Source: Selaginella moellendorffii (lineage: Eukaryota; Streptophyta; Lycopodiopsida; Selaginellales; Selaginellaceae). Taken from it: a stretch of 64,000 nt of DNA. The position numbers and the translations under genes are program-made. The notes under the pieces were generated by a model, which saw only the letters and a program-made list of their open reading frames with translations, was not told where the DNA came from and made no database searches. Positions within the stretch are counted from its first letter, which is position 1. The number at the start of each line of letters is the position of its first letter. Location: contig NW_003314308.1 in NCBI RefSeq assembly GCF_000143415.4, positions 1,158,654 to 1,222,653 on the forward strand, written 5' to 3'. Shown here in pieces: positions 31,770 through 43,179 of this stretch.

Positions 31770-33209
31770 ATGCAAGTGCACAATGTGGAGGAGATTCTTG
31801 CAAATCTATCGAGCACTTGCGATCTACTGGAGGGAAAGGTCCTCCACTTTCAGATCCAGAAAAGCCCGCATTGTCATGACAGATTGGTGGCCAACTTTCT
31901 GGTCCAAATGTACGGCAGGTGCGGCAGCCTCGAAGACGCACGGAAAGTTTTTGACACCCTTAGCAATCCCAACGTTTTCTCCTGGACAATGCTCGTCAAA
32001 GCATATGCCCATAACGGGCATCTTGAAGGTGCAAGAAGCATATTTGACGCGATGCCTATCCGAGATCTTGTCGCATGGAACACCATGATAAAACTTTATA
32101 CAGACAATGGTCGTTTTGATTCGGCTAGAACAATGTTTAACCTTATGCCGCAAAGAGACGTTGTCTCATGGAACTCCATGATCAAAGCAAATGCCCAATC
32201 CGGACTTGTGGATAAGGCTAAAGATGTATTTGATTCCATGCCGGAACATAATTTGATCTCGTGGAACTCGGTTCTCGCCACACTTGCTCAAGCTGGAAGA
32301 GAAGAAGAAGCGCAGGATGTGTTTGATCAAATGCAACTTCACGACCTAGTCTCGTGGACTGCGCTGCTCGTCGCATATACTCAAGCCGGGAATCTCCTTG
32401 TCGCAAAGTCAACGTTTGATAAAACGCCAGAACAAAACACAGTCTCGTGGACTGCCATGATTCAAGCCTATGCCCAACATCAGAAGCTTGAGGAGGCAAG
32501 ATCGATGTTTGACGGAATGTTGGAAGACAAGGTGGTGTCGGGGAATGCAATGATTGCCGCATATGCTTTGGAGGGTCAACTGGAACAAGCAAAGCTCGTC
32601 TTCTGCGATCTCATGCCGGATCACAGCCTGGTTTCCTGGAACGCAATGGTGACGGCCTACACTCACAATGGATTCTTCGCGACGGCCAAAGTGGTGTTTG
32701 AATCCATGCCTCACAAGAACACAGTGTCGTGGAACTGTCTGCTAGCGGGGATGAACCAGCACGGAGCATTTCGAAACCAAGCAAGCAAGTTCTTCCACCG
32801 GATGCCAAGCAGGGACTGCGTTTCGTGGACGAGCATGGTCGGAGAGTTCGCCCAATTCGGGGAGTGCGAGCGAGCAATGGAGGTGCTGCAAGCAATGGCT
32901 ATGGAGGGTGTGCGATGGAGCTTCTGCGGCCAGCCCCTGACGAGCGCGCTCGTCGCCTGCAGCAACACTGGGATGATCGGCGAGGCGAGAGTGCTGCTGC
33001 TAGCGGGGAGCTCAGATCACGGGCTTGATCCGTGGAGAGAGCACTACTTCTATATCATCGACGTGCTGGGGCGAGCGGGGCTCATCACCTCCGCCCGAGA
33101 TCTCGTCGCAAGCATGCAAGTCGCGGCGGATGATCCAGTCTGGGAGGCGCTGCTCAATGCGTGTAATTCTAGATGTAGGAGTATAAATTACAAGGATGGA
33201 ATAACTTAA
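31770..33209 (+). pseudogene. PPR gene truncated in its C terminus by AT-rich repeat sequence
   Basis: Open for 479 codons from ATG 31770. It is built of short alternating repeats (FVQ-like LVQMYGRCGSLEDARKVFDTL, then VFSWTMLVKAYAHNGHLEGA, DLVAWNTMIKLYTDNGRFDSA and so on), the P/S-alternating form seen also at 39881-41557. The end reads PVWEALLNACN, the start of the E1 motif, then SRCRSINYKDGIT and a stop inside AT-rich repeat DNA. The normal E1 continuation is missing, so the repeat appears to have replaced the 3' end. The remaining repeat array is intact and could still be expressed; I call it truncated rather than dead. Confidence 0.75.
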
Positions 33210-33229
33210 TAATCATCCAAAAATTGTTC

Positions 33230-33640
33230 ATCTCTACTTTTATCATATTTATAACTGTTTTTGGTTTGGTAGTGGATATATTTAGAATATGCTTGGATAT
33301 TTTAGAATATTCTACTATCGAACGGTTGTTATTCATTTAGATTAATCTTGTATTTATAATTTATAAACATATTTATAATTAATAAACTTTCTTAAACCCT
33401 TTTTAGTATATTCTTTTTTATTCTATCATTTAATGGTTGATATAATCTTGTGTTTATAAATTATAAACATGCTTATAATTATATACTTTATTTGATCAAT
33501 TGGATTAATAAGTAACAATTACACTACTATTAAGTAAACCAAGCATTACTACATGCAACAGGTAATAATTTATTTTTAAGATTGTGAGATGAAATAATTT
33601 TAAATTATTATGTATAGAGTTTAGAAAATTAAGTATGATA
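33230..33640. repeat. AT-rich repeat, left copy of an inverted pair
   Basis: Matches the reverse complement of about 43720-44170 over most of its length. Shared text includes TTTGATCAATTGGATTAATA (33492-33511, and reverse-complemented at 43801-43820) and AAACCAAGCATTACTACATG. The sequence separates the truncated PPR at 31770-33209 from the PPR pseudogene at 33722. No coding capacity; type unknown, perhaps a non-autonomous element. Confidence 0.65.
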
Positions 33641-33721
33641 AACATAAAAATAATTGATTAAAAATGGGAAAATTAAATAAAATTTCTTCATTCGAACCTT
33701 AGGGTTCTTGGGAGCAATGCG

Positions 33722-35773
33722 ATGGTTGGGGCGGCATTGCTGCTGCTACTGGCTGGGCGGGAGGCATTCAGGTACTGCAATCTCCGACTACATTCCTCCG
33801 GATTCAAGGGTGCTCGCAACGCCGTCGAGTCGGCGCAGTTCTCGCGGGTACTTAGGAGCAGCAGGATCAGCCACGCCGTCCTGGGGAGCGGCGAGGGATT
33901 CCAAGAGCTGGACGAGATGCTAGAGAAGATCGCCACGATGCCCGATCCATCGCAGGGATATGGCTTCGTTCTCAGGCAGATTGGCGAGCGCAAGGCGCTG
34001 GCACAGGGCAAGCGCGTCCATGCTCACATCTTGAGGACCAGGAAGTGGAAGTCGAGCGCCGTCGTCTCCAATCTCCTCGTCCAGATGTATTGCCAGTGCG
34101 GCAGTGTGGATCTGGCGCGCGAGGTCTTCGCCGGCACGATCCATCGCAACGAGCAGTCGTGGAGCTCGATGATCGCGGGCTACGTCCACCATGGCCGCCA
34201 CAGGGAAGCGCTCGATCTCTTCCTCAACCTGGAATGCGAGCAGCGCGTCCAGCCTAATCGATCCATCTTCGCCAGCGCTCTCGCGGCTTGCACCCACTTG
34301 GGCGATCTGGAACATGGCCGAAGGATCCACGAGCGCATTCATCACTCAAAGATCGCTGGAGTTCACGACGTGGTGATTGGGAACGCACTGGTGACGATGT
34401 ATGCCCGGTGTGGGGATTTGGTGTCGGCCCGTGAGTTTTTCGAGGGGATGCGAGAGAAGAATGCCATGTCGTGGAACGCTATCATCTCGGCTTACGTCCA
34501 AGGCGGCCATCCCCGGAAAGCTCTCGAGCTCTTTGCGAGGATGACAGGGAAGTTAAACAGCTTCGTTTTCGCCAGCGCTTTCACTGCTTGCTCCATGGTG
34601 GGAGAGATTGATCTCGGTAAGAAACTCTATGCAAGGTTTGTCGAGAGTGGACTAAAGCCGGATTTGATCGTGCAGAACGCTCTGATGAGCATGTATGCCA
34701 AGTGTGGAGACTTGGACGAGGCGAGGAGGACTTTTCTCGAGCTTCCAACGCGTGATGTCGGTGCATGGGCGTGTCTCATGGCCGGATATGCTCAGCACGG
34801 AGATTTCGCTCGGGCTCTCGAGCTCTACAACAGGATGAGAGACGAGAAGGTGGAGGCTAACGCGGCCATTTTCTCCACGCTCATCGCGGCTTGTTCCACT
34901 CTGAAAGAAGGTGAGCTTGTGAGAGACCTTGCCTTTTCTTGTGGATTTGAGGCTGATCCAATCGTGCAGGCTTCTCTGGTCGGAATGTATGGGAAGCACG
35001 GCAAGATCGAGGAAGCGAGACGTTTTTTATAACATTCATGGCGAAAACAAAGACGTGGCTGCCTGGTCGAGCATCATTTCGGCTTACGCTCGGCACGGGT
35101 TGACGGACGAGGCTTTGAGGCTGTTTTGGAGGATGGTTTCTCGAGGGGTGGAGCCAAGTGCCATGATTTTCAAGAGCGTTATATGCTGCTGCGCGAGCGG
35201 TGAGGCTCTGGAGCAAGGCAAGGCCGTCCATGCACGGCTGAAGGAGAGCCCGGGCAGGGAAGACTCGGCAGTCCAGAACGCGCTCGTTGGGATGTATTGC
35301 AAGTGTGGGAGTCTGGACGATGCAAGAGCCGCCTTCGACGTGATCAAACGCAGAGATCGGCACACCTGGACGACCTTGATCATGGCTTACGTCCAGAACA
35401 GGAAGCCGGAGAAAGCGCTGGAGCTTTATCACGGCATGGACGTGGAACCCAACGAGTTTATTCTTGCCAGTGTTGCAGCAGCTTGCTCCAGCTTAGGTTC
35501 TCTCGAGCAAGGCATGGCTGTCCACTGTCGAGCAAAGTCACTCGAGCTTCTCGGGTGTGAGGTCCTGGGAACTGCACTGCTTGACATGTATGTCAAGTGT
35601 AAGAGACTGGACGAGGCCAGGAAACTCTTCTGGGAGCTCCAGGCTACGAACGTCCCCTAATGGTGGGAGGATACGCCCAACCTGGGGACTCGTCTCAAGC
35701 TCGAGAGACGTGGGCGTTCCTGGGGAGGATCAAAACGTCTCCGGGCTTGCAGCAGCTCATCACCGCTGCTTGA
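33722..35773 (+). pseudogene. PLS-class PPR pseudogene with two frameshifts
   Basis: Frame 1 runs from ATG 33722 to 35032 (436 codons; LVQMYCQCGSVDLAREVF, LVTMYARCGDLVSA, LMSMYAKCGDLDEA, LVGMYGKHGKIEEARRF). It is then lost at a run of six T (about 35022-35027), where five would keep frame into YNIHGENKDVAAWSSII. That frame continues through LVGMYCKCGSLDDA and LLDMYVKCKRLDEA to NVP-stop at about 35660. A third frame resumes just there as LMVGGYAQPGDSSQARETWA and ends LQQLITAA-stop at 35773. The first shift could be a sequencing error in the homopolymer; the second also appears to lose the VSWN residues. There is no E or DYW motif. Confidence 0.8.
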
Positions 35774-36127
35774 ATTCCACACGTAGAGCCGTTCACCAAG
35801 GACCACGAGTACCCTGCTCCGAAAAGCTCGGCGGCCATTTGCTGCCCTTCGGCTATGGCTTCTTGTGGCAGTGCAAGTTATCTAGGCCTGGCAGCTCCGG
35901 GAGATGAAACTGGAAGAGTTGAGCTCCGAGAAGCTTGGAAATCGAAGAGGGCGTTGAGGAGCCGCGGCCGTGGCCTGGGAAGTGAAACGCAGCGGCACGC
36001 TCCTCGCCAGTTCTCTTGAGAGCTTCAAGCAAAGGAGCTGAGGTAGAAGGGAGCAGTATGATTGTTGAGCATAGCTGACAGGGAAAGAAGCACGAATACT
36101 TGATACACTATACTGCTTCAGGAATAG

Positions 36128-37536
36128 AATGCACAATACAGCACCCCCCTTTATTTAGGGTGGGCCCCTTTTGCTTATTCATTACCATAAATTAAAGATT
36201 GTCCTAGTATATTATTTTCAATTATTTTTAAGTATTTATAAGTACAAAATCAAATATACTATTTATTCTATTATAACAGCATTCTCTTGATTGTATAGCT
36301 TAATATGACTGTATAGAATATTAAATGCAGCTTCCTTTCTTTCAATATATATTTTTCGCTAAATATATTCTTGAAAGTAAGAGCTGTATAATCCTTTTGT
36401 TGTACCATAGTGAGGAAAAGATCTTTTCACTGCATTCCATATTGATTCAATATGATTTGCATGAACTCTAGTTATGGGATCAACAAAATTTTAAAAGTGG
36501 TTGACTATATAATGAATGAAGTTCAATTAATTCAACCACTTTGAATTATAACTAGCCCAACAATCACTATATATATTTGTTCCTAAAAAATTAATTATAA
36601 TTATTAGTTAAGAATAATAGTAGAAATAGAACTTACCTGGTCTAACATATGTATATAATATATCAGTTAAAGTTTGTGTAGTACAATAGGCCACTGAAAC
36701 CATAAACATTCGATCCAAATCACGTTCAATTCCTCCAACAACTCACCGGCCTTCTACTCTTCTACCACGATTATATTTCCACTTGCCAAACTTACTTTCA
36801 TTAATTTCCACAATTCTTCCTAGACCATCAATTTTTTTACTACCTCATTGTAATGTGATAACACAAATATCACGACAAAAGTTGTACCAATTTGTTGTTG
36901 TGTGCTCACTTTTAATACTACACTCAATATGAGTTTTATCTTGTGGCATTTTAATGCACCAACAATACATCACTTTAAGCATTTGAGCAAATGTGAGATT
37001 ACTATTTGCAAACCATGTATTAATTCTAAGAGATTTTGTGGTATTGCAATTTTTACAATTCCACTTTAAACCATCTTTACAACCTCGATTATTAGATCAA
37101 TATCTTATTGGTCGATGGCATCTTTCACATTCTCTCCCTTGTGGAAGAAGACTAACCGTAATACAAAAAGTAAAAGAATTTACTTTACTATTAGTTCTCT
37201 TAATAAGATCAGAAAAAGAAAGAATACTATCTTGAGTATGATCTACATATTCCAATCTAGCCATAATACTAAAGAGAATGAATAAAATTAAACCAATTGT
37301 AGATTATATATTTATAAGTTATAGCCATTCATTCACTAGCTAATTAAAAAATTATAGTTGTTAACATATCTGTTAACAACATCTACTAACTAAAGTTTAA
37401 CGTTACTAATTTAGAGTTAGTCATTAAACATTTAGGGTGCAAAGCTGGGCGTGACTAAGCATACTATGAAGGAAGCAAGGGGTGAGCGTGGCAAAGAAGC
37501 AACCACATAAAAGAGGGGGGTGTTGTATTATGCATT
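36128..37536. mobile_element. Decayed Merlin-type (ISXO2-like) DNA transposon with terminal inverted repeats
   Basis: The ends are inverted copies: left 36128 AATGCACAATACAGCACCCC, right (reverse complement from 37536) AATGCATAATACAACACCCC, matching at 22 of the first 26 bases. Inside, on the minus strand, is a transposase relic at 36359-37264. Element length is 1409 bp, a usual size for Merlin elements. I could not find a clear 8-9 bp target duplication: flanks are ...CAGGAATAG and TCCTAGAAG. The element sits about 350 bp after the PPR pseudogene at 33722-35773 and 145 bp before the FCP1-like pseudogene, which starts at 37682. Confidence 0.75.
36359..37264 (-). pseudogene. Merlin/ISXO2-like DDE transposase relic
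   Basis: Reading minus from ATG 37264 (MARLEYVDHTQDS), the frame stays aligned with the ISXO2-like transposase family. It shows a zinc-ribbon-like CERCH...CKNCNTTKSLR, then GRIVEINESKFGKWKYNRG, VGGIERDLDRMFMV, IYSDCWASYN and VHANHIESIWNAVKRSFP, ending at TAG 36359. A GT-AG intron at 36583-36634 interrupts it. At least three in-frame TGA codons plus TAA stops occur; one TGA falls where the family has Trp in EGxWVxGG. The first catalytic Asp (IDES) reads Asn (INES), while the second Asp (SDCW) and the Glu (IES) remain. It is inactive. Confidence 0.8.
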
Positions 37537-38058
37537 TCCTAGAAGCTTTCATCTAGTGACACAAAAGTCTCCAACTAATTCTTCTCTTCCACAAAAGTGT
37601 GGAGCAAATTCCTCCAGCAAGGGAAAAAATGCCAGAATCAATTTAGAGTGAGTAGTGTTACAGCATAAACAATCAGAGTGTTTACATGAGTTTATTTAGC
37701 TTCTCCAATGCTTGTTTTACATCTTCAACACTTGCAATTTTCTTAAGTAAATTGTTTATCGTCTTCAATGCATAATATTTATGCCCTTTTCTATTTTTGA
37801 ATGCTTGAATGACAATTCCATTATTGGGCTGCAAGCAAAAGGACTCTGGCTTGTCGTCCACAATCACTGTGTGTTTGAGGTCCCGCCTTAATCTCAAGAG
37901 ATCCTTCACAACCTTTTTCCCTTTGACTTCCTTAGTCGAGCACGAATCTTTGTAGAGATGATGGGCAAAGAGATTCCCAGCTAGGTTGAGCTTGTCCAAA
38001 GTCTTGTCCACATATGGCTTGATTGCTCAAGTAAAAACCACAATCTCATATATCTTAC

Positions 38059-39546
38059 TGTAACGTATATAAATATGGGATGAGATTTGGATATACTGTT
38101 ACTGTGGATCCTTACAACTTTGGAGAATAAATAAGGATAAAATAGCTATTAAAGGCTTTTTCATCAAGTAATTACCTCATTGTAAACTCTTGAGTTTGGA
38201 CTTCCCAAGAGATCACCCAACCCAGTACTATTCAAACCCAAAGATGCTTAACTCCAACTATTGCTTAAAGATGCTTAACTCTTAACCGATTGGAAAAGGG
38301 GGTGCGCTCTTGTTTATGGGCCCTTTCCTTCTATATTTGAACCTCAACGGATTGTCTCTCAAATTCACGCCTTCGTGAACGGAAATTGAGAGCCGCAGCT
38401 CTCCCGAGAGCCCCGCTCTCTTGACACCCTACCCCTCGGGTCGAGCACAGTAGAAGTAAACTAGACCAGCCAAATGTCAATCAACATGTGGTGTGATTCC
38501 CCTAGCCAACCAATAGAGTGTAAGCAACCAAAGGGAACAACTTGAGAGACGATCCGTTAGGGTTCAAATATAGAGGGAAAGGGCCCATGAGCTAACATAC
38601 AGTCGGATCCGACACCCACTCTAATACCGAATGTAACCTCCTGAGTTTGGACTTCCTAGGTCACCCAACTCAGTAATATTCGAACCCAAGGACGTTTAAC
38701 TCCAACTATCCCAAGACCCTTAACCGATTAGAAAAGAGAGACGATCCGTTAGGGTTCAAATAGTACTGGGTTTGGCTTAGGAGCTTACATAGAGTCGGAC
38801 CCGACACCCACTCTAATACCAAATGTAAGCTCCTGAGTTTGGACTTCCTAGGTCACCCAACCCAGTAATATTCAAACCCAAGGACGTTTAACTCCAACTA
38901 TCCCAAGACCCTTAACCGATTAGAAAAGAGGGTGCACTCTTGTTCATGGGCCCTTTCCCTCTATATTTGAACCCCAATGGATCGTCTCTCAAGTTGTTCC
39001 CTTTGGTTGCTTACACCCATTTCTAGTTGGTTTAAGAGGAGAAAGATAGGGTATGCTATATGTGGTATCAGAGCAAATGGCATAAGTGGCTACTTAAAAA
39101 TATAATATACCCTTGAGTAAGGTATATTCTTACCTTTAAATTTGAAATTATACGTATTAGGCATCCATACGTACGTCCTTCCTTTTGGTGGAGCATCTAT
39201 GGACGAAGGTATCCACCGTAAGACTGCAGTACAGGTGACTAGTTGCCTCACATGGAATAGTTAATCTACATAATGGAAGGATTTGTATATTCAATGTGAA
39301 GATAAAAATGTTTGTTCCTTTTGGCTCAGTAGGGGTTGTTAGTCAATAGTTAATGAGGACATTGACATCTCTGAAAGGGGGTGAGTGTAACACATATGAT
39401 TATGAAATGAGATTTGGATATACTGTCATCATAGATCCTTGGAACCTTGGGAATAAATAGGGATAAAATAATCATTAAAGGTTCTCTCATTAAGTGATTA
39501 CCCTTTTTCCAATTGGTTTAAGGGAAAAAAGATAAATCATGCTACA
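38059..39546 (+). mobile_element. TRIM-like LTR retrotransposon (host of a nested element)
   Basis: The 5' LTR starts at 38059 (TGTAACGTATAT) and, resuming after a nested insertion, ends at 39060. The 3' LTR is 39386-39546 (TGTAACACATAT to GCTACA, 161 bp). The primer-binding site TGGTATCAGAGC is at 39063-39074, the canonical initiator-Met-tRNA complement. A polypurine tract (GAAAGGGGGTGAG, 39373-39385) abuts the 3' LTR. Internal DNA is only about 325 bp with no coding capacity, which defines a TRIM. The target duplication is CTTAC (38054-38058) and TTTAC (39547-39551), one base changed. It inserted into the FCP1-like gene. Confidence 0.85.
38181..39015 (-). mobile_element. Second LTR element nested in the 5' LTR of the TRIM
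   Basis: It is flanked by CTCAT (38176-38180) and CCCAT (39016-39020), a 5-bp target duplication with one change. Minus-strand 5' LTR: 39015-38824 (TGTAAGCAACC to GGAGCTTACA, 192 bp), followed two bases later by a primer site TGGTATTAGAG (38821-38811). Its other end terminates in AAGAGTTTACA at 38181. The interior is rearranged: another partial direct LTR copy begins at 38632 and an inverted LTR piece starts at 38519 (TGTAAGCAACC on the plus strand). No coding region. It is younger than the TRIM it interrupts. Confidence 0.75.
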
Positions 39547-39880
39547 TTTACTCATCTCTTTTAAAAAGTTATTCACACCTGGCCTCTTTGCCACAAGGTA
39601 GCATTGTAGTGAAATAGTTTCCCCACTAAAGAGCTTGAGGGACACTATGGCCTTGTGAGCATGGATTAATGTCTTATTTATGTCCAACACAAACATGGGT
39701 TTCTTCTCCAAAGCTGGCAGCAGTAGCAAAAAATGGTTTAACAACTTCACCTTTTTCTTTTTCTCTTTAGTGGTGATGTCAAGCATCACAAAACTCCACT
39801 CCTACTCCTGTGGCTTTTTCATAGATGATAGAAACAATGTAAGCCCTAGCTTAATCATAACAAACCTTTATATATCAAGT

Positions 39881-41557
39881 TTAATTTTGGCTAAGCAGCA
39901 CATAGAAATTTGACTGTAACACCAACCCTAGCGCCGAGAGTCTCTGGGCAGCTCGAGCTCCACACTCAAAATCCTTGTGAATCTTCTGGCAAGCAGCCAA
40001 CAGTGAGACCCAAGCAATGCTTTCGGGCTCGAAGGGCATGTTGTGGATGAGCTCCTCGGCCTTGTCCAGCTCTCCAGCCCTTGCAAATGCGTCAATAAGC
40101 CCACAATAGTGTTCTCCTGTGGGCTCGACTCCATAGTCCCAAATCATTGATTGGAAGTAGTCTCGAGAGATTTTCACCACGTCTGAGTGGCAGCATGCTG
40201 CAAGCATGCTTGTAAAGACTATGTGATCAGGCATCATGCTCTCCTGGATGATCCTATGGAAGGTTTCCAAGGCCTCAGTTACATGCCCAGTGGAAGCATA
40301 CATGGCCACCATTGCAGTCCATGAGACCAAGTCTTGCTCTGGCATTCTCTCGAACCAAACTCGAGCTTCCAAGAGGAGTCCCTTGTGAGCAAAGCCAACC
40401 ACTATTGCCATCCAGGCGATTGCATTGCGCTCCTCGATTGCCTGGAAGAGGCTTATCCCTTCTTGGAGGTGGCCATTCCAGAGATAGGCCGAGAGGAGTG
40501 CTGTGCTCGCCATCTTGCTATTGTAAGGCATTTGATCGAAAATAAACTTTGCATTTTCAAGATGGTTTCTAGAGGCGAGCATATGGATCATTGTTGTCCA
40601 AGAGATCTCATCGCGGTGAGCCATCTTTTGGAAACAATCTAGTGCCTCATTCAAATGCCCATTTGCGGCATATGCTCAAAGCATGGAGTTCCAAGCCACC
40701 ACGTCTTTGTTTGGCAGCCTCTCAAACAAGGCTGTAGCCTCTTCCACGCAGCCATTAGATGTGTAGCCGTCCATCATAGCCGTAAATGCCACCTCATTAA
40801 GATCCGGAGCATCTTCAAAGAGAATCTTTGCTTGCTCCGTGTGCCCTGCCTGGGCATATGCTGTGATCATGGTCGTCCATGTTACTACATTCCTTGTGGG
40901 CATTCTATCAAAGAGATCCTTAGCTTCATCCAGCCGTTGGTTCTGGCAGTGGCCTTGGATCATGGCCGTCCACGCCACCACGTCCTTTTGGGGCAGGGAA
41001 TCGAACACCTCACGCGCGCGTAAGAGATGCCCGTTATGGGCATATGCCACGATCATGGCGGTGCTAGAAACGAGGGTTTGCTCCGGCATGGAGTGGAATA
41101 CCGCCTCCGCCTCGCCGAGATTGCCAGTCTGCGAGTACATCTCGATCATCACGTTCCAGGTGATGGAATTCTTGGCAGGGATGCGATCGAAGAGCTGCTT
41201 GGCGCGCTGCACGTCTCCGGCCGCGGCGTATGCCGAGATCATGGCGTTGCTGGACACAATCTCCTGCTGCGGCATGCTTTCCAGGACCGATCGCGCCTGC
41301 TCCAGGTCGTGGTTGCGAATGTAGGCCTGGAGGATGAGATTCCAAGAGAAGAGATTGCGATCCGGGGTGGAATCGAAGACCGATCGCGCTTCCTCCAGGC
41401 AGCCGCAGCGGCCATACATCTGGACGAGGAGATTTCGCAGGAAAACGCTGTTCTTGTGGTCGCTGTGAAGGATCTGGGCGTGGATCTGGCGGCCATCGCT
41501 GGGATTGTCGCAAGATCTGACGAGGGCGGCAAGCTCTTGGACGCCAAGAACGCGCAT
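39881..41557 (-). pseudogene. PPR gene with a single in-frame nonsense codon
   Basis: ATG 41557 (MRVLGVQELAALVRSCDN). It has a PPR array of the short alternating type (LLVQMYGRCGCLEEARSVF, LFSWNLILQAYIRNHDLEQA, EIVSSNAMISAYAAAGDVQRA, and so on). A TGA at 40676-40678 falls at MLxAYAANGH in a repeat, and the same frame is then open to 39881. The distal part contains HYCGLIDAFARAGELDKAEE and the E1 start AWVSLLAACQKIHKDF, ending LGLVLQSNFYVLLSQN. TGA could derive from CGA by one C-to-T change. Otherwise it is remarkably intact, so this is either a recent nonsense allele or a real assembly base error. Confidence 0.8.
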
Positions 41558-43179
41558 CACATCATGGCCGTTGGATGATGGGGACGTCCGAGGTTCAAAT
41601 CCTGGCAGGTTCTAGCTTCTAGCCACGAAGTTTTTATGGTACGCGGCGAAAACTCTTCCCCCATCGCGCAGCCTCACTCCAAATGCCGGAGGCAGTCGCA
41701 ATTCAATTAATTTCCATTTTTTCTTGTGGCTTTGGATGGATTTCTCTTGCTGCAAATGCCCAGACCAGGCTGCAAGCAGTGTAAAATCAAATGCTCTATT
41801 CATCCCCTTTTTGGATCAGATTGCAAGAAGGCACACTACTACTCTTTAGAAAAATCCAGATGTCAAAGTTACCAGCTTTGATGTTTTTGGGTTCTTGTCG
41901 TTGTGTTGATAATGGGGAGCTGTTCTGATGGTATATTGTTAATAGTTTTTGCAAGCTTGTGGAGAGAGCATTAGAAATATAACTTGTGGTTGGCACTTTG
42001 TCATTGTACGTAGTCCTGTGTGATTGATGAGGCAATCTCTATATTAAATTTCAAACCCAAATTTCTTAGGATTATATCAATACAAAATTCAAAATAGATC
42101 CATTATATTCAAAGCAAATTGAATTGGTGTTAAATGAACCCCTTGATAATATTCCCAAAAAAAAATAGAGGGTCATTGATTTATTCGTACAAAAATTTTC
42201 TACTACTCATGCAATTTTTTATTTCCAAAAAGCATCTTAGTGTTCAGACCTTCCACTATAACAGCACTAACAAACGTTGTTAACACCAAAGCCTCTACCC
42301 AAAAAATGAATGTCATCAATCTAAAAAATGCCAATAACACCAATAAATATAACCAACTTTATCACATATTCAATATGAGCCAAACCACATCTTTGCCTTT
42401 GTCTTTGAATTCAATTAACGATAACATTAACCTCCACTAGAATAGGATTATCTTTCATATGAAGTGGAGTTGAAAGATGTTTAACAAAAAGTGAAAGAGG
42501 TAATGTTTTATAACATTATGTCATGTGAAAAGTATTGTCAAGGGTGGCTAAAGTAAATGTATACACAAGTTTTATAAAATTTTGACAAAATGCTAGTAAT
42601 AACATTCCTAACTTGATCTACTTTAATATATTTAACTCTACATGAAGCAAAAGGTTTTAAAAATGAATGCCAAATTGCATCACTCACTCAAATGCCTCTT
42701 GATGAAAATTGTCCAATTACTATAAAGCATCATCACAATTGTCAACATGCTTAAATGTGTAGTTTAAAACATTCAGAAAAATACTCTAATCTACATGAAT
42801 GGCTACACTAAAAGTATTATACTACTATAATGTTATCCTTGGAAACTCATGCAAATATAGAGCATTATCCCAAAAATGATATGTGATAATCACCATAAAG
42901 CAATCAAACTAATGATATATATCAATCGCTAGGATTACCATGAAAGAACTCTAGCCAAACATAACGATTAGCAACAAGAGCAAGAAGAATTGTACCATGC
43001 ACCATGAATGTTGCCATTAATTGAATTTGATTGTTCAATTGCAACAACAAAGCAAAAAGAAAATAAATTGAAAAAGCTACAAAGAAAAGGAAATTTAGAC
43101 AATGTAAAATTTAGACTTAAACCAAAATCCCAATTCTAAGCACTTCTTAGAGACAATTACTATTCCTCACTTCCATCAA

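Larger units (their letters stand above)
37682..39789 (-). pseudogene. FCP1/SCP-like phosphatase pseudogene split by an LTR element
   Basis: The N-terminal part lies at 39547-39789: KKPMFVLDINKTLIHAHK, YLVAKRPGVNNFLKEMSK. The C-terminal part lies at 37682-38058: KIYEIVVFT-stop-AIKPYVDK, LDKLNLAGNLFAHHLYKDSC, TVIVDDKPESFCLQPNNGIV. Together they spell the NLI/FCP1 homology domain of Ser/Thr protein phosphatases, but an LTR retroelement (38059-39546) splits it within EMSK/KIYE. The catalytic DxDxT motif reads DINKT, with the second Asp replaced by Asn, and a TGA replaces the residue after FT. Upstream coding sequence before 39789 was not found, so the gene is also truncated. Confidence 0.82.

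Noticed and set aside
36359-37264. TGA codons in the transposase as a recoded Trp
   Set aside because: Other stops (TAA) and loss of a catalytic Asp occur in the same frame, so decay is the simpler explanation; nuclear plant genes use the standard code.
41585-41610. tRNA-like T-arm (GAGGTTCAAATCCTGG)
   Set aside because: No matching acceptor stem or D/anticodon arms are found upstream, and it lies in the 5' flank of the PPR pseudogene.
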